Source of the DNA: Pedobacter cryoconitis
GTDB lineage: Bacteria; Bacteroidota; Bacteroidia; Sphingobacteriales; Sphingobacteriaceae
DNA: 64,000 bases
Direction: 5' to 3'
Assembly (NCBI RefSeq): GCF_014200595.1
Contig: NZ_JACHCG010000001.1
Location: 2,666,001 to 2,730,000, forward strand
Shown here: positions 25,080 through 34,518 of the stretch, piece by piece
How the letters are laid out: each line of letters begins with the position of its first letter
Numbering within the stretch: the first letter of the stretch is position 1
Notes under the pieces: model-generated
The model's database searches: none
Told to the model about the DNA's origin: nothing
What the model saw: the letters and a program-made list of their open reading frames with translations, nothing else
Position numbers and translations under genes: made by a program

Positions 25080-26138
25080 TTATTTCAAAATAGTATCATA
25101 AATCCCATTCAAAAGGTCTTGTCTCATTTTTGAATTCCTTTGATCCAGAAGTATGATGATACCCCAATTTTTTATTCTATTATAACAAATAATCGATGAT
25201 TGTCCCATAGAATCGCCTGATTTCAAATAAATCGTATTCTTATCGTCTGTCCCAATATTTAGTCCTAATCCCATTTCTCTATTTTTATCCTTATAGTACA
25301 TTTTTTCACTAATTATCGCAGCCTCTCCTATTGAAGTTTTCTCATTTAAGACTGCTTTTAAATACTTAACCATATCAGAAGCATTAGATTTTATTAATCC
25401 AGCAGGTGCTGTAATATTCCATTTAAAGAATTCCTGAATACCGCCTTCAGGATTATGGGCAGTTGTCTTGTTTTTCACGTTAAAGTCTTTCGTAAATGTA
25501 TTTGACATCTTTAACGGTTTAATCATTTTCTCCCGGATAATTTCATCGTAACTCTTGCCATACACCTTTTCTAGTATTTGTCCGAGTAAAGTATACCCAA
25601 TCGTAGAATAACGGTATTTACCATAATCTTTAAGTTCAGTACAATTATTGATTATAGTTGTCAGCGTTTCTATAGTTACATTGTTTACAGGCTGTTGCGG
25701 ATTTAGTTCTATTAACTTTGCAAAATCTATATCTGGCAAACCGGATTGATGAGATGCCAGGTCTGAAATTTTTATTTTGTTCTTAAGGTTTTCATGTAAT
25801 ACAAACGCTTTTGGAAGGAAACGGTCTATATAATCATTCGTTTTAATTTTATGCTCAACTACAGCTTGCGCAATTAAATTTGAGGTTAAAATTTTAGTTA
25901 TAGATGCGATTTCGAATAGGGAATTTTTATCAATCTTAGTTTGACTTTCTGCATTCAAATTGCCATAAGATGTATAGTATTCTTCATTACTTTTGATAAA
26001 ACCAACGCTAATACCTACGTTAGGATTTTTTTTATAATTATCTTTTATTAATGAATCAATTCTTTGCGGGATGTCTTGTCCAAAAGAAACGTTGCTTACT
26101 AATAATAGCGCTGCTAAAAATTTTAATGAGGTTTTCAT
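25080..26138 (-). CDS. Exported serine hydrolase of the class C beta-lactamase family
   Basis: The 352-residue protein has a signal peptide ending NVSFGQ and the penicillin-binding-like fold. The active-site S-x-x-K is in FEIASITKILTSNL (about residue 78). The Y-x-N element reads YRYSTIGYTLLGQILEKVYG, with Thr in place of Asn. A KSG-type triad is seen as YLKSGDSMGQ. Proteins of this group are periplasmic esterases or D-amino-acid peptidases rather than true lactamases. Its promoter region carries paired repeats that may bind an AraC-type regulator. Confidence 0.9.
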   Translation of the reverse strand: MKTSLKFLAALLLVSNVSFGQDIPQRIDSLIKDNYKKNPNVGISVGFIKSNEEYYTSYGNLNAESQTKIDKNSLFEIASITKILTSNLIAQAVVEHKIKTNDYIDRFLPKAFVLHENLKNKIKISDLASHQSGLPDIDFAKLIELNPQQPVNNVTIETLTTIINNCTELKDYGKYRYSTIGYTLLGQILEKVYGKSYDEIIREKMIKPLKMSNTFTKDFNVKNKTTAHNPEGGIQEFFKWNITAPAGLIKSNASDMVKYLKAVLNEKTSIGEAAIISEKMYYKDKNREMGLGLNIGTDDKNTIYLKSGDSMGQSSIICYNRIKNWGIIILLDQRNSKMRQDLLNGIYDTILK

Positions 26139-26239
26139 TGTACCGGGTTTTAGGTTAAAAATTATTTCGATACAAATATGTGGAAGGGATCAAGGCTGTG
26201 CGACCGAATAAAAGTAGTCGAACTCATTTGTTTCAAAAA

Positions 26240-26278
26240 ACAAGTATGAGTAATTAAAAAGACAAGTACGAATAATTA
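26240..26278 (-). promoter_or_regulatory. 22-bp-spaced direct repeats upstream of the serine hydrolase
   Basis: ACAAGTATGAGTAATTA (26240-26256) and ACAAGTACGAATAATTA (26262-26278) agree in 15 of 17 bases and are two helical turns apart, the spacing of AraC-type half sites. They lie about 100 bp upstream of the hydrolase start and 13 bp after the neighbouring AraC-type gene. Confidence 0.5.
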
Positions 26279-26290
26279 CAAAAAACTGTT

Positions 26291-27427
26291 TTACAGACTT
26301 TTACGATAATAAGTAGGTGTATTACCTGTGTGTTTTTTAAAGGCCGTATTGAAAGAAGATTTTGAATTAAAACCTACTTCGTATAGAATTTCTAAAACAG
26401 TGACCTTACTTTTCGTAACATCTCTTAAAATATCCATAGCATTTTCTATACGATAGGTATTCACGAAATCATAAAAATGCTGTTCTAATTTATGATTGAT
26501 TAAAACTGATAAGTCCCGAACAGGAATTTTAAGGTCTTTAGAGACATCCTGAATAGTTAAAGAAGGATTAAGAAATGGCTTTTCTTCTATCATATATCTC
26601 TTTAATTTCAGTAAGTCTTCATTGTACTCTTTTTCACGTACAACTAATTGCACACTATTTTTGTCTTCGGAAATAATATGCGCTACAAGTTTTAATCTTG
26701 AATCGATATTTCTAAACAGGCCTGGATTATTTAATGCTTTATATAAATACCAAAAAACAATGATCAGCTCAAATAAGAAAAGTCCAGTTTTTAACCATTC
26801 GGAAATGTTAGGATATTCAGTAAATTTAAAGATGTTTTTTAACAGCGCAACAAAATAAAAAGCTGACAGTGCCGCAGTAAACTGAAATAGCCAATTAAGC
26901 GACTCCATACTTGCTCCTGCATAATTTTCAAGGTATATTTTTTTTGCTTTTCTTAATATCATAAAAGCCGCAATGATGTATAATATAATTTGAATATGTA
27001 CTAAAATATGATTGAACTGTATTTCCGGCATACTACTGCTTCTTTTAAGGAAGCTAATTTTAGAAGCCAGGCTGACAGTATAAAAGCGAGGTAATAAAAT
27101 CAGATTGGCTATTAAAAAAGTAATCCCATGAATTAGATGCTTGGGTTTTAGCCTAAAATCGACATAACAGACGGATAAGACGTATAAATAAAATGCTGGA
27201 AGTTGTAAGAAAAAAACAGAGCTAATAAAAACTCTTGCATTTAAAGGGATTTCAAAAAAGTAGCCCAAATTTATGCTAAGATCAATTGCATTTAAAACCA
27301 GAAAAAAAGCAAAAAGACGATTACTTAACTTATGTTCTGTTTTGACTGTAACCAGAAAAAATGATAGAAATAATGAAATGAACATCGCTATTACAGCGAT
27401 TATAACTGATAAATTAATTTTGTCCAT
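26291..27427 (-). CDS. Membrane-anchored AraC-type regulator
   Basis: The 378-residue protein has six to seven hydrophobic spans in its first 230 residues (for example LSVIIAVIAMFISLFLSFFLV and IIVFWYLYKAL) and a C-terminal AraC DNA-binding domain (LTIQDVSKDLKIPVRDLSVLINHKLEQHFYDFVNTYRIENAMDIL, VTVLEILYEVGFNSKSSFNTAFKKHTGNTPTYYRKSL). Such fusions would sense a signal in or across the inner membrane. It lies directly upstream of the exported serine hydrolase on the same strand, so regulation of that gene is plausible. Confidence 0.92.
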   Translation of the reverse strand: MDKINLSVIIAVIAMFISLFLSFFLVTVKTEHKLSNRLFAFFLVLNAIDLSINLGYFFEIPLNARVFISSVFFLQLPAFYLYVLSVCYVDFRLKPKHLIHGITFLIANLILLPRFYTVSLASKISFLKRSSSMPEIQFNHILVHIQIILYIIAAFMILRKAKKIYLENYAGASMESLNWLFQFTAALSAFYFVALLKNIFKFTEYPNISEWLKTGLFLFELIIVFWYLYKALNNPGLFRNIDSRLKLVAHIISEDKNSVQLVVREKEYNEDLLKLKRYMIEEKPFLNPSLTIQDVSKDLKIPVRDLSVLINHKLEQHFYDFVNTYRIENAMDILRDVTKSKVTVLEILYEVGFNSKSSFNTAFKKHTGNTPTYYRKSL

Positions 27428-27533
27428 TAATTATTTTTCATTGCTTGTTTTCAGGAAATTATTTGGTCACTTAATATGGCTAATTTAACCAATTTTTACA
27501 ATTATTATTTATAATCTAAAACTTCCTGTCTGC

Positions 27534-28367
27534 TTACTGTTGCTGCCTGAAGTTCATCGGACTCAATTTCCTCATGCTTTTGAAAAAGTGCGACAAATGG
27601 CTCTCATCTGTAAATCCAAATTCGTCAGCGATATACTTCATACTTAACGAAGGATCCTTCAGCCGCTTTTCAATAAGCTTTATTCGGTATTCATTTATAT
27701 AGATCCGATAGCTGATATTAAACTTATTTCTAAAATAGTCACTGAAATAGGTAACAGCAATATTAAAGTGAGGAGCAATATGCTTGATCCTGATCAGTGA
27801 AGGATCATAAATATGCTGATGAATATAAGAAATCAGTTCCTCCTTGCCGGGCTCACCATCATCAATACGGATACTCAATTTTGCTGCTGCTTCCCTGATC
27901 AGTCCGAATATAGACAGGATCTGGTAATAAACCAGTGGAGAAGAAGCAACGTCTTTGCGGCAATTATAATCCACAATATTTTCTATGATCTTCCGGAGAA
28001 TAGAAATACACGGCTCGTCCATTTTCAGTTTCACTTCTTTCAGCAGCTTATGGCTCATGATAGCTTCTGGGGTAGACAAGTTTAATGCATCCGGCCTGTT
28101 CATCTTATGTCCTGCAAAGTAACTGTCTGTAAATTTGATGAAAGTAAAATGCGTACTTCTCTTAATTTCAAAATGGTGGTGATCTTCAGGACTCAGAATA
28201 AATAAGTCTCCTGTAGTATATGGGATTTTATTGTTGTTTAGCAGATGAATCCCACAACCTTTACGGATGTACACAAGCTCATAATAAGTATGGCTATGTG
28301 CAGGCAGGTGGAATACTTTTTCTTCAAAATCATGTATTACTAACTGATCAAACTGTGTTTTCTTCAT
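27534..28367 (-). CDS. AraC-family transcriptional regulator (cupin type)
   Basis: About 277 residues: an N-terminal cupin-like domain (HDFEEKVFHLPAHSHTYYELVYIRKGCGIHLLNNNKIPYTTGDLFILSPEDHHHF) and a C-terminal AraC domain (PHFNIAVTYFSDYFRNKFNISYRIYINEYRIKLIEKRL, YIADEFGFTDESHLSHFFKSMRKLSPMNFRQQ). The ATG at 28367 gives MKKTQFDQLVIHDFEE; a frame from TTG at 28379 is less likely. It is divergent from the amidohydrolase operon and is its probable regulator. Confidence 0.92.
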   Translation of the reverse strand: MKKTQFDQLVIHDFEEKVFHLPAHSHTYYELVYIRKGCGIHLLNNNKIPYTTGDLFILSPEDHHHFEIKRSTHFTFIKFTDSYFAGHKMNRPDALNLSTPEAIMSHKLLKEVKLKMDEPCISILRKIIENIVDYNCRKDVASSPLVYYQILSIFGLIREAAAKLSIRIDDGEPGKEELISYIHQHIYDPSLIRIKHIAPHFNIAVTYFSDYFRNKFNISYRIYINEYRIKLIEKRLKDPSLSMKYIADEFGFTDESHLSHFFKSMRKLSPMNFRQQQ

Positions 28368-28515
28368 AAAGGCCCGCAAAGATTAGGATAAATCTACAAC
28401 AAAACACCAGATTTCTACAAAGCAAACAAAATAGCTTTACCGAGTTTTGTAAGAAAGCCGGGATTATAACGCTCAGAAAAACAAAGCATCGCTTCTGAAG
28501 GTTAGTAATAAGCAC

Positions 28516-29898
28516 ATGAAAAACAATATTCCAATGAAAAATATAATCATCACAGGAACTTTATTACTCAGCACAACTCTGCTGATGCCTTCCTTCAAAA
28601 GTGCAGATTTATCCGATAATGGCGGAACTTTATTGAAAGACGTTACATTGATCGATGGCAACGGTGGCAAGCCGCAAGACCATATGGATATCCTGATACA
28701 AGGTGACAGCATAGCCGCGATAGGCAGCAAGTTGAAGACTGCCGGGCTGCATGTTATTGACCTTAAAGGTAAAACCATTATGCCAGCACTCATCAGTGCG
28801 CATATGCATATTGGTACATTGAAAGGGACAAGCACTAAAGCTGAAAATTATACACGAGACAATATTATCGCCCAGCTGAAAAAATATCAGGACTATGGTG
28901 TTAACAATGTTATGATCATGGGTACCGACCGGCCGCAGTTATTTGAAAGTGGTCTTCGTGATTCTTCAGCGAACGGCTTACTGCCTGGTGCACGGATACA
29001 TTCCGCTGGTTATGGTTTTGGCGTTCCTAAAGGTGCGCCGCCCGTAGAATTTGGAATGGACAATGTATTCCGTCCTGCCTCCGCAGCACAAGTACCCGCA
29101 GAAATGGACAGCCTGTTAAAGACAAAACCAGAAGTGGTAAAGATGTGGGTAGATGATTTTGGTGGTAAGTTTACGAAGATGAAGCCCGAAATCTATCAGC
29201 GGATTATCACCGAGGCACACCAGCGCAATCTGCGTGTAGCAGCACATGCTTATTATCTGAGCGATGCGCGCAAACTCGTTAATGATGGCCTTGATATTAT
29301 CGGACACAGTATCAGGGACAGTGTCATCGATGATGCACTGGTACAGCAGATGAAAGCGAAAAATGTAGTTTACATCCCTACCTTGTCGCTGGATGAATTT
29401 GCTTATATCTACGCGCGTAAACCGGAATGGCTCAACGATCCTTTTTTCAAAAATTCACTGGAACCCGGCGTATATGAAATGATTACTTCAGAGAAATACC
29501 AGAACGACCTGAAAAATTCACCGGATTATGCTAAAAATGTAAAGGCTTTTGAAACGGCGCTTAAAAACCTTAAAAAGCTCAATGATGCAGGTATCCTGAT
29601 AGCGATGGGTACAGATAGTGGCGCTACGCCAGTAAGGGCGCAGGGTTTTAGCGAACATCTTGAACTGGAACTGATGGTACAGGCTGGATTAACTCCATTA
29701 CAAGCTATTACTTCAGGTACAAGAAATGCGGCTAAAGTGTTAAAGATCGACCAGAAATACGGTACCATAGCAAAAGGGAAAATAGCAGATTTGCTGATCA
29801 CAGATGCCAATCCAGCTACGGACATTAAAAATACCCGCAAAATCTTCGCCGTGTACAAAGCGGGAAAAGAAGTGAGCAAAGGGCCATTAAAAAAATAA
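28516..29898 (+). CDS. Exported amidohydrolase-family protein
   Basis: This 460-residue protein has an N-terminal signal sequence (IIITGTLLLSTTLLMPSFKS) and the imidazolonepropionase/prolidase-like amidohydrolase fold. Metal ligands are visible in MPALISAHMHIG (H-x-H), AAHAYYLSDA, GHSIRD and the terminal Asp in AMGTDSGATP. A Met at 28534 is an alternative start. It would hydrolyse an amide or cyclic amide in the periplasm. It is first in an apparent three-gene operon with an MRJP-like protein and an aldo/keto reductase; the shared substrate is unknown. Confidence 0.92.
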   Translation: MKNNIPMKNIIITGTLLLSTTLLMPSFKSADLSDNGGTLLKDVTLIDGNGGKPQDHMDILIQGDSIAAIGSKLKTAGLHVIDLKGKTIMPALISAHMHIGTLKGTSTKAENYTRDNIIAQLKKYQDYGVNNVMIMGTDRPQLFESGLRDSSANGLLPGARIHSAGYGFGVPKGAPPVEFGMDNVFRPASAAQVPAEMDSLLKTKPEVVKMWVDDFGGKFTKMKPEIYQRIITEAHQRNLRVAAHAYYLSDARKLVNDGLDIIGHSIRDSVIDDALVQQMKAKNVVYIPTLSLDEFAYIYARKPEWLNDPFFKNSLEPGVYEMITSEKYQNDLKNSPDYAKNVKAFETALKNLKKLNDAGILIAMGTDSGATPVRAQGFSEHLELELMVQAGLTPLQAITSGTRNAAKVLKIDQKYGTIAKGKIADLLITDANPATDIKNTRKIFAVYKAGKEVSKGPLKK

Positions 29899-29913
29899 GA
29901 TATAATAAATACA

Positions 29914-31038
29914 ATGAAATATATTATCCGGGTATCTTTTTTACTCTTAAGTATAGGTCCATGCAGTAAGCTAATAGCACAGCAGCAACAACCAGAAGTA
30001 ATTGCAAGAATAATACCTCCTGCACCCGATATGTCTGGTATCGCTGTAACTTCAGACAACAGGGTATTTCTGGGTTTTCCACGTCATGCTGACAACCACC
30101 AGTCATTTGCGCTTGCAGAATTAATTGATGGGAAGCCTGTCCCCTTCCCAAATGCAGCATATGTCTATCCATCATCCAAATCCTTCAAGGACTGGCTGGT
30201 ATCACCACATGGTTTATATATGGATAAAAATGATGTATTGTGGATTTTGGATGATGGTAAGCGTGATGGAATAAAAGAAATACCGGAAGGTGCCGCCAAA
30301 GTGGTTGCTTTGGATAGCAAGACAAAGAAGATTCTCCATACACTGGTGATCCCAAAGCCAGTACTTTCTGATGATGCTCATTACAATGACCTGCGGGTAG
30401 ATCTGTCACATGGCGCGCAAGGTACAGTATACATTGCAAATTCTGGTTTCGGAGAGCGTTACTCCTTACTGGTTATAGATGTGGCAACTGGTAAAACGAG
30501 AGAAGTTTTGCTTAACCATTACAGCACCTCGCCCGAACCTGGATTTATGGCCTTTTTGGAGGGTAAACCTCTCAACTATAGTTTTAAAGAACAAACCTTT
30601 CCCTCTGGTGGCATCGATGGTTTAGCACTCAGCCCCGATAGTAAAACATTATACTGGACAGCGATCACTGGTCGCCGGATGTACAGCCTGCCCACGTCAA
30701 ATCTGAGCAATCCAGCTATCAGCACACAGCAGCTAAGTGATTCGGTGAAATATGAAGGCGAACATCCTGCCTGCGACGGATTGGCGGAAGATGAAAAAGG
30801 AAACATCTATTTTGGTGCCTTTGAGCAGCAATCTCTTGTACAGCGAACAGCCGACGGCAAATATCATTTGCTTGCGCACGATAAAGATAACTTTGTCTGG
30901 CCCGACGGCCTGGCTTATCGAAACGGTTATTTGTATGTGACTCTGGGACAGTGGAACCGTCTCCCCAGCTATAACAAGGGTAAAGATTTACGGAAACCTC
31001 CATACCTGGTGGAACGTATTAAAGTGAACGCGAATTAA
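29914..31038 (+). CDS. L-dopachrome tautomerase-related (major royal jelly/yellow family) protein
   Basis: The 374-residue exported protein (signal peptide near 1-22) has a six-bladed propeller pattern: DMSGIAVTSDNRVFLGFPRHADNHQSFALAEL, WLVSPHGLYMDKNDVLWILDDG, GIDGLALSPDSKTLYWTAITGRRMYSLP and FVWPDGLAYRNGYLYVTLGQWNRLPSY. This fits the MRJP/yellow family of bacteria. Reported relatives are sugar lactonase-like or of unknown function. It lies 15 bp after the amidohydrolase gene. Confidence 0.88.
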   Translation: MKYIIRVSFLLLSIGPCSKLIAQQQQPEVIARIIPPAPDMSGIAVTSDNRVFLGFPRHADNHQSFALAELIDGKPVPFPNAAYVYPSSKSFKDWLVSPHGLYMDKNDVLWILDDGKRDGIKEIPEGAAKVVALDSKTKKILHTLVIPKPVLSDDAHYNDLRVDLSHGAQGTVYIANSGFGERYSLLVIDVATGKTREVLLNHYSTSPEPGFMAFLEGKPLNYSFKEQTFPSGGIDGLALSPDSKTLYWTAITGRRMYSLPTSNLSNPAISTQQLSDSVKYEGEHPACDGLAEDEKGNIYFGAFEQQSLVQRTADGKYHLLAHDKDNFVWPDGLAYRNGYLYVTLGQWNRLPSYNKGKDLRKPPYLVERIKVNAN

Positions 31039-31064
31039 TAGATCATATATTAAAAAAAAGAAAA

Positions 31065-32111
31065 ATGGAATACAGACAATTAGGCGCATCGGGATTACAT
31101 GTACCAGTACTTAGTTTTGGAACAGCCACATTTGGTGGTGGCAATGATTTTTTCAAAGCCTGGGGAAGTACAGAAGCCGAAGAAGCAAAAAGACTAATCG
31201 ATATTTGCCTGGAAGCAGGTGTCAACTTTTTTGATACCGCAGATATCTATTCAGACGGACTGGCAGAAGAAGTACTTGGAAAAGCTATCGCCGGTAAACA
31301 AAGAGATAAACTGATCCTTTCTACTAAATCAACCTTTACTTTTGGTGAAGGGCCAAACAACCAGGGTTCATCCCGTTTTCATATTTTGAAACAGATTGAG
31401 GGTAGTTTGAAGCGTCTGGGTACCGACTATATCGATGTGTATCACATGCATGGTTTTGATGGAAATACCCCAGTGGAGGAAACACTGAGAACATTGGATG
31501 ACCTGGTACAAAGTGGTAAAGTACGTTATATTGCCGCCTCCAACTTCTCCGGATGGCACTTGATGAAATCGCTGGCAGCCTCGGAGAAAAACAGCTGGAA
31601 CCGCTATGTTGCTCATCAGGTTTATTACTCGCTGGCAAATCGTGAATATGAATGGGAGCTGATGCCGCTTGGACTTGATCAAAATGTAGGCGCTATTATC
31701 TGGTCGCCTCTTTCTGCTGGCCGGTTAGGTGGCAAATATGGCCGCAATAAGCCTGTTCCAAAAGAAGGAAGAGTAGCACAGGGTGGCAGTCCGGTTCCAG
31801 AGATGGTGGTTAAAGAAGAGGTATTTTACAACACTATTGATGCATTAGAAGAAGTAGCTGAAGAAACAAATAAAACAGTAGCACAAGTTGCCCTGAACTG
31901 GTTGTTACAACGACCAACGGTATCCAGTATTATTATTGGCGCCCGTAATGAGGAACAACTGAAACAAAATCTGGAGGCTATTGGGTGGAACCTTAGCACA
32001 GATCAGGTGAAGAAACTGGATGAAGCCAGCACTGTACCGCCAACTTACCCTTACTGGCATCAATGGCAGAATAAATCCCTGAATCCTACACCGGATTTCT
32101 ATGGCAAATAA
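31065..32111 (+). CDS. Aldo/keto reductase
   Basis: This 348-residue NADPH-dependent oxidoreductase has the AKR tetrad: Asp and Tyr in VNFFDTADIYSDGLAEEVLGKAI, Lys in LILSTKSTFTFG, His in DVYHMHGFDG. The cofactor region IIIGARNEEQLKQNLEAIGW and the SNFSGW element support the family of large AKRs (Tas/YajO-like). It reduces aldehydes or ketones in the cytoplasm. Third gene of the amidohydrolase operon, ended by a hairpin. Confidence 0.94.
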   Translation: MEYRQLGASGLHVPVLSFGTATFGGGNDFFKAWGSTEAEEAKRLIDICLEAGVNFFDTADIYSDGLAEEVLGKAIAGKQRDKLILSTKSTFTFGEGPNNQGSSRFHILKQIEGSLKRLGTDYIDVYHMHGFDGNTPVEETLRTLDDLVQSGKVRYIAASNFSGWHLMKSLAASEKNSWNRYVAHQVYYSLANREYEWELMPLGLDQNVGAIIWSPLSAGRLGGKYGRNKPVPKEGRVAQGGSPVPEMVVKEEVFYNTIDALEEVAEETNKTVAQVALNWLLQRPTVSSIIIGARNEEQLKQNLEAIGWNLSTDQVKKLDEASTVPPTYPYWHQWQNKSLNPTPDFYGK

Positions 32112-32117
32112 AAACAG

Positions 32118-32140
32118 GAGGGTGTCTCAAAAACACCCTC
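32118..32140 (+). terminator. Terminator after aldo/keto reductase
   Basis: GAGGGTGT/ACACCCTC stem of 8 bp with a seven-base loop, directly after the stop codon. Confidence 0.7.
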
Positions 32141-32217
32141 ATATTGTCACAGTTACCCCCTCATACCTATACCCTATTCGTTTAACTTTATGCTAATATT
32201 TAAGTAATGCAAAGAAA

Positions 32218-32484
32218 ATGAGAAAGATCAGAATCATGGGCATATCTCAATAGATGGTATAATCCAGCAGGAAAATGGCGAAGGTTTCACGCATGGCGGA
32301 TGGACAACACCTTATCGGACTCCAGCTGGATTAGAAGCCGTTGTCTACCCGGTATTGCTGGGTCGTGGTAAACGCTTTTTTTCGGACAGCGCCAATCCGC
32401 GAGAACTCGCCTTCCTTAATACGAAGGTTACCCACAGGCGTGCTCATCAATACTTACCAGCACCTTGAACCGCTGCACTCTTAA
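32218..32484 (+). pseudogene. Decayed RibD/dihydrofolate-reductase-like gene
   Basis: Pieces in three frames give MRKIRIMG, HISIDGIIQQENGEGFTHGGWTT…GLEAVV, directly joined to YPVLLGRGKRFFSDSANPRELAF, and then GVLINTYQHLEPLHS. These are the start and end of a RibD C-terminal-type reductase of about 190 residues. One base is lost near 32238, about 100 residues are deleted before YPVLLG, and a further shift lies near 32436. The gene is not functional. Confidence 0.8.
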
Positions 32485-32831
32485 ATCCGTCGGAAAAACT
32501 AATGTTTTCTGAAAAGCATTAGTTTTTCACTCTCGCCTGCTCCTCGCTTGCTCCTTTTTGATGTGCCAATTCACACATCCTTAACAATTTGCTATTCAAG
32601 CAATTCGTCATCTTCTATCAATACATCTGTCATCTGTGTTACCAATCTCTCCGATTGTCTTATGATCGGCCTAAAGGCTTTTCAGTCGTCTTTCAATACG
32701 GGTATCACCAACTGCCGCCCCTGTTAACTTAAAAAAAGGGTTCAGACCGATATTACCATAGATCAATTTTCTCATCCATTTAACCGGGGATATTTGACTA
32801 TGAATTTAAACAATCACAAATAATTATTGAA
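32485..32831. other. Intergenic stretch with degenerate coding-like fragments
   Basis: A 12-bp inverted repeat GAAAAACTAATG/CATTAGTTTTTC (32493-32504, 32517-32528) could end transcription. On the minus strand, short open pieces such as MCELAHQKGASEEQARVKN and one starting MRKLIYGNIGLNPFF at about 32772 look like remains of genes, but I cannot assign them. Confidence 0.35.
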
Positions 32832-33122
32832 ATGGAAAAGGAATTGATCGTAAAGTGGAAAATCAAAGAAAGCGAAACAGCTGACATACTGAACCTCTTG
32901 CCGGAGCTGGCAGACAAGACAAGAAACGAGAAAGGAAATATTTCATACCATATCTACCAATCGGCGGATAATGCGAATGAACTCTTTTTACACGAGCGCT
33001 ACGCAGATGCTGATGCACTTGAGATCCATAAAAATTCTGAGCATTACCAGCAAATTGTACTTGGTCAGATTATTCCAAACCTGGAAATCAGGGAGGTCAC
33101 CCTGCTAAAAAAACTGTTTTAA
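32832..33122 (+). CDS. Antibiotic biosynthesis monooxygenase-type (ABM) protein
   Basis: The 96-residue protein has the ferredoxin-like ABM pattern: ELIVKWKIKESETADILNLLPELADKTRNEKGNISYHIYQSADNANELFLHERYADADALEIHKNSEHYQQIV. Proteins like YgiN oxidise quinols or act on small aromatic or reactive compounds as dimers. A DJ-1-type gene follows 56 bp downstream on the same strand, which supports a reactive-electrophile or quinone role. Confidence 0.9.
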   Translation: MEKELIVKWKIKESETADILNLLPELADKTRNEKGNISYHIYQSADNANELFLHERYADADALEIHKNSEHYQQIVLGQIIPNLEIREVTLLKKLF

Positions 33123-33178
33123 CAGTACATATTTTAACCTATCAGTCTCATTATTTATAATATCAAACTAATTTAATC

Positions 33179-33850
33179 ATGTCAAAAAAAATCTTATTCA
33201 TAGTTTCCAATAGCAAAGTGATTGGCAAAAAAAATAGAGCAACAGGTGTATTTCTTGATGAAGTTGCCCATCCTTACGTAGAGTTTGATGCAGCAGGCTA
33301 CCATATTGATTTTGCAAGCATCACCGGAGAAGAACCTGGGTTAGACAATCTTGAAGCAAAGGAAGAGCCTTTAAATGCGAAATTCCTGCAAGATGGCGGA
33401 TGGGAAAAGATGAAGAACAACCGTAAACTTGCTGAAGTGGATGCAAGCATTTATGATGCAATCTTTGTTCCCGGTGGTTTGGCTCCTATGGTAGATATGC
33501 CGGAAAATCCTTTACTAAAAAAAGTAATTGCAGAAGCCTATGAAAGAAATGCCGTTGTTGGTGCGGTATGTCACGGCCCGGTATCGCTGCTCAATGTAAA
33601 ACTCAGTGACGGAACATTCTTGCTTAAAGATAAAAACGTTACCTCTTTCACTAACGAGGAAGAGAACAACTATGCTAAAGACGATGTCCCATTTTTATTG
33701 GAGTCGGCTCTTACAGCTCAAGGTGCAAAGTTTCATGGAGCTATCCCCTGGTCTTCGCACAGTATAGCTGACGGAAACCTTGTAACCGGTCAAAATCCCG
33801 CCTCTGCGCGTGAAACAGCTCAAAAGATAATCGCAATTTTAGAAGTTTAA
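33179..33850 (+). CDS. DJ-1/PfpI-superfamily Hsp31-like protein
   Basis: This 223-residue type 1 glutamine-amidotransferase-like protein has the conserved Glu in TGVFLDEVAHPYVEF, the nucleophile Cys in AVVGAVCHGPVSLLN (about residue 136) with its following His, and the cap segment typical of Hsp31-like proteins. Members detoxify glyoxals or act as chaperones. A second relative with a signal peptide is encoded at 44433-45212. Confidence 0.92.
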   Translation: MSKKILFIVSNSKVIGKKNRATGVFLDEVAHPYVEFDAAGYHIDFASITGEEPGLDNLEAKEEPLNAKFLQDGGWEKMKNNRKLAEVDASIYDAIFVPGGLAPMVDMPENPLLKKVIAEAYERNAVVGAVCHGPVSLLNVKLSDGTFLLKDKNVTSFTNEEENNYAKDDVPFLLESALTAQGAKFHGAIPWSSHSIADGNLVTGQNPASARETAQKIIAILEV

Positions 33851-33867
33851 TGCTGCCTGGAATAAAT

Positions 33868-33905
33868 ATTTAAGTTGATCCTGTTTAGACGGGGTCAACT
33901 TAAAT
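33868..33905. terminator. Bidirectional terminator
   Basis: A 14-bp stem ATTTAAGTTGATCC/GGGTCAACTTAAAT with one G-T pair and a ten-base loop lies between the convergent DJ-1 and Crp-type genes. Confidence 0.75.
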
Positions 33906-33919
33906 TCTACGATAAGATA

Positions 33920-34510
33920 CTATTGGTGAGCCAGTTCTTTTCTGATACGGCTTAAACTCTCCGTAGTTATTCCCAAATAAGACGCAAGATGGTAATTTTT
34001 GATGCTTTGCTCAATCTGCGGATAGGTTTTAACAAACCTCAGGTATTTTTCCTTTGCCGGAAGCGCCAGGTCAGAAAGTATTCTTTTTTGAAAACTCGAA
34101 AAGAAACGTTCCATTTTTTTTCTGTAAAAAGTCTCAATTGCAGGAACTTCATGATATAATTTCTCCATGCTTTCCCTGGATATCTGAAATATTTCGGCTT
34201 CCTGAATACACTCAATATAAAGCATCGATTTTTCACCAGTAAAAAAAGCCGTATAATCACTTATCCACCAGTCATTCACAGCAAACTGAACTGTATATTC
34301 TTTTCCTGCTTCATCCAGGAAAAACGTCCTTAAGCATCCACTGCGTACATAGTATTGATAAGAGACAGACTGCCCGGCGCTCAGGAGTATATCTCCTTTA
34401 CTAATCAGGATTTTCTTGAATTTATTAAAGACTACTTCTTCTTCAGCTGCTGAAAAATTTACTCCTTTGAATATTTCACTGAGTATAGAGTTTTGCATAT
34501 GGCGTTCCAT
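33920..34510 (-). CDS. Crp/Fnr-family transcriptional regulator
   Basis: The 196-residue protein has a cyclic-nucleotide-binding-like barrel (KILISKGDILLSAGQSVSYQYYVRSGCLRTFFLDEAGKEYTVQFAVNDWWISDYTAFFTGEKS) and a C-terminal winged helix (KNYHLASYLGITTESLSRIRKELA). No Cys cluster for a 4Fe-4S centre is present. This subgroup is common in Bacteroidota and often controls neighbouring stress genes. The alternative start at 34498 (MQNSILSEIF) is likely the true one. Confidence 0.92.
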   Translation of the reverse strand: MERHMQNSILSEIFKGVNFSAAEEEVVFNKFKKILISKGDILLSAGQSVSYQYYVRSGCLRTFFLDEAGKEYTVQFAVNDWWISDYTAFFTGEKSMLYIECIQEAEIFQISRESMEKLYHEVPAIETFYRKKMERFFSSFQKRILSDLALPAKEKYLRFVKTYPQIEQSIKNYHLASYLGITTESLSRIRKELAHQ

Positions 34511-34518
34511 TAAAACTG

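Noticed and set aside
25080..26138. Antibiotic-resistance class C beta-lactamase
   Set aside because: The S-x-x-K is present, but Y-x-N reads Y-S-T and the overall sequence fits general serine hydrolases; resistance cannot be claimed.
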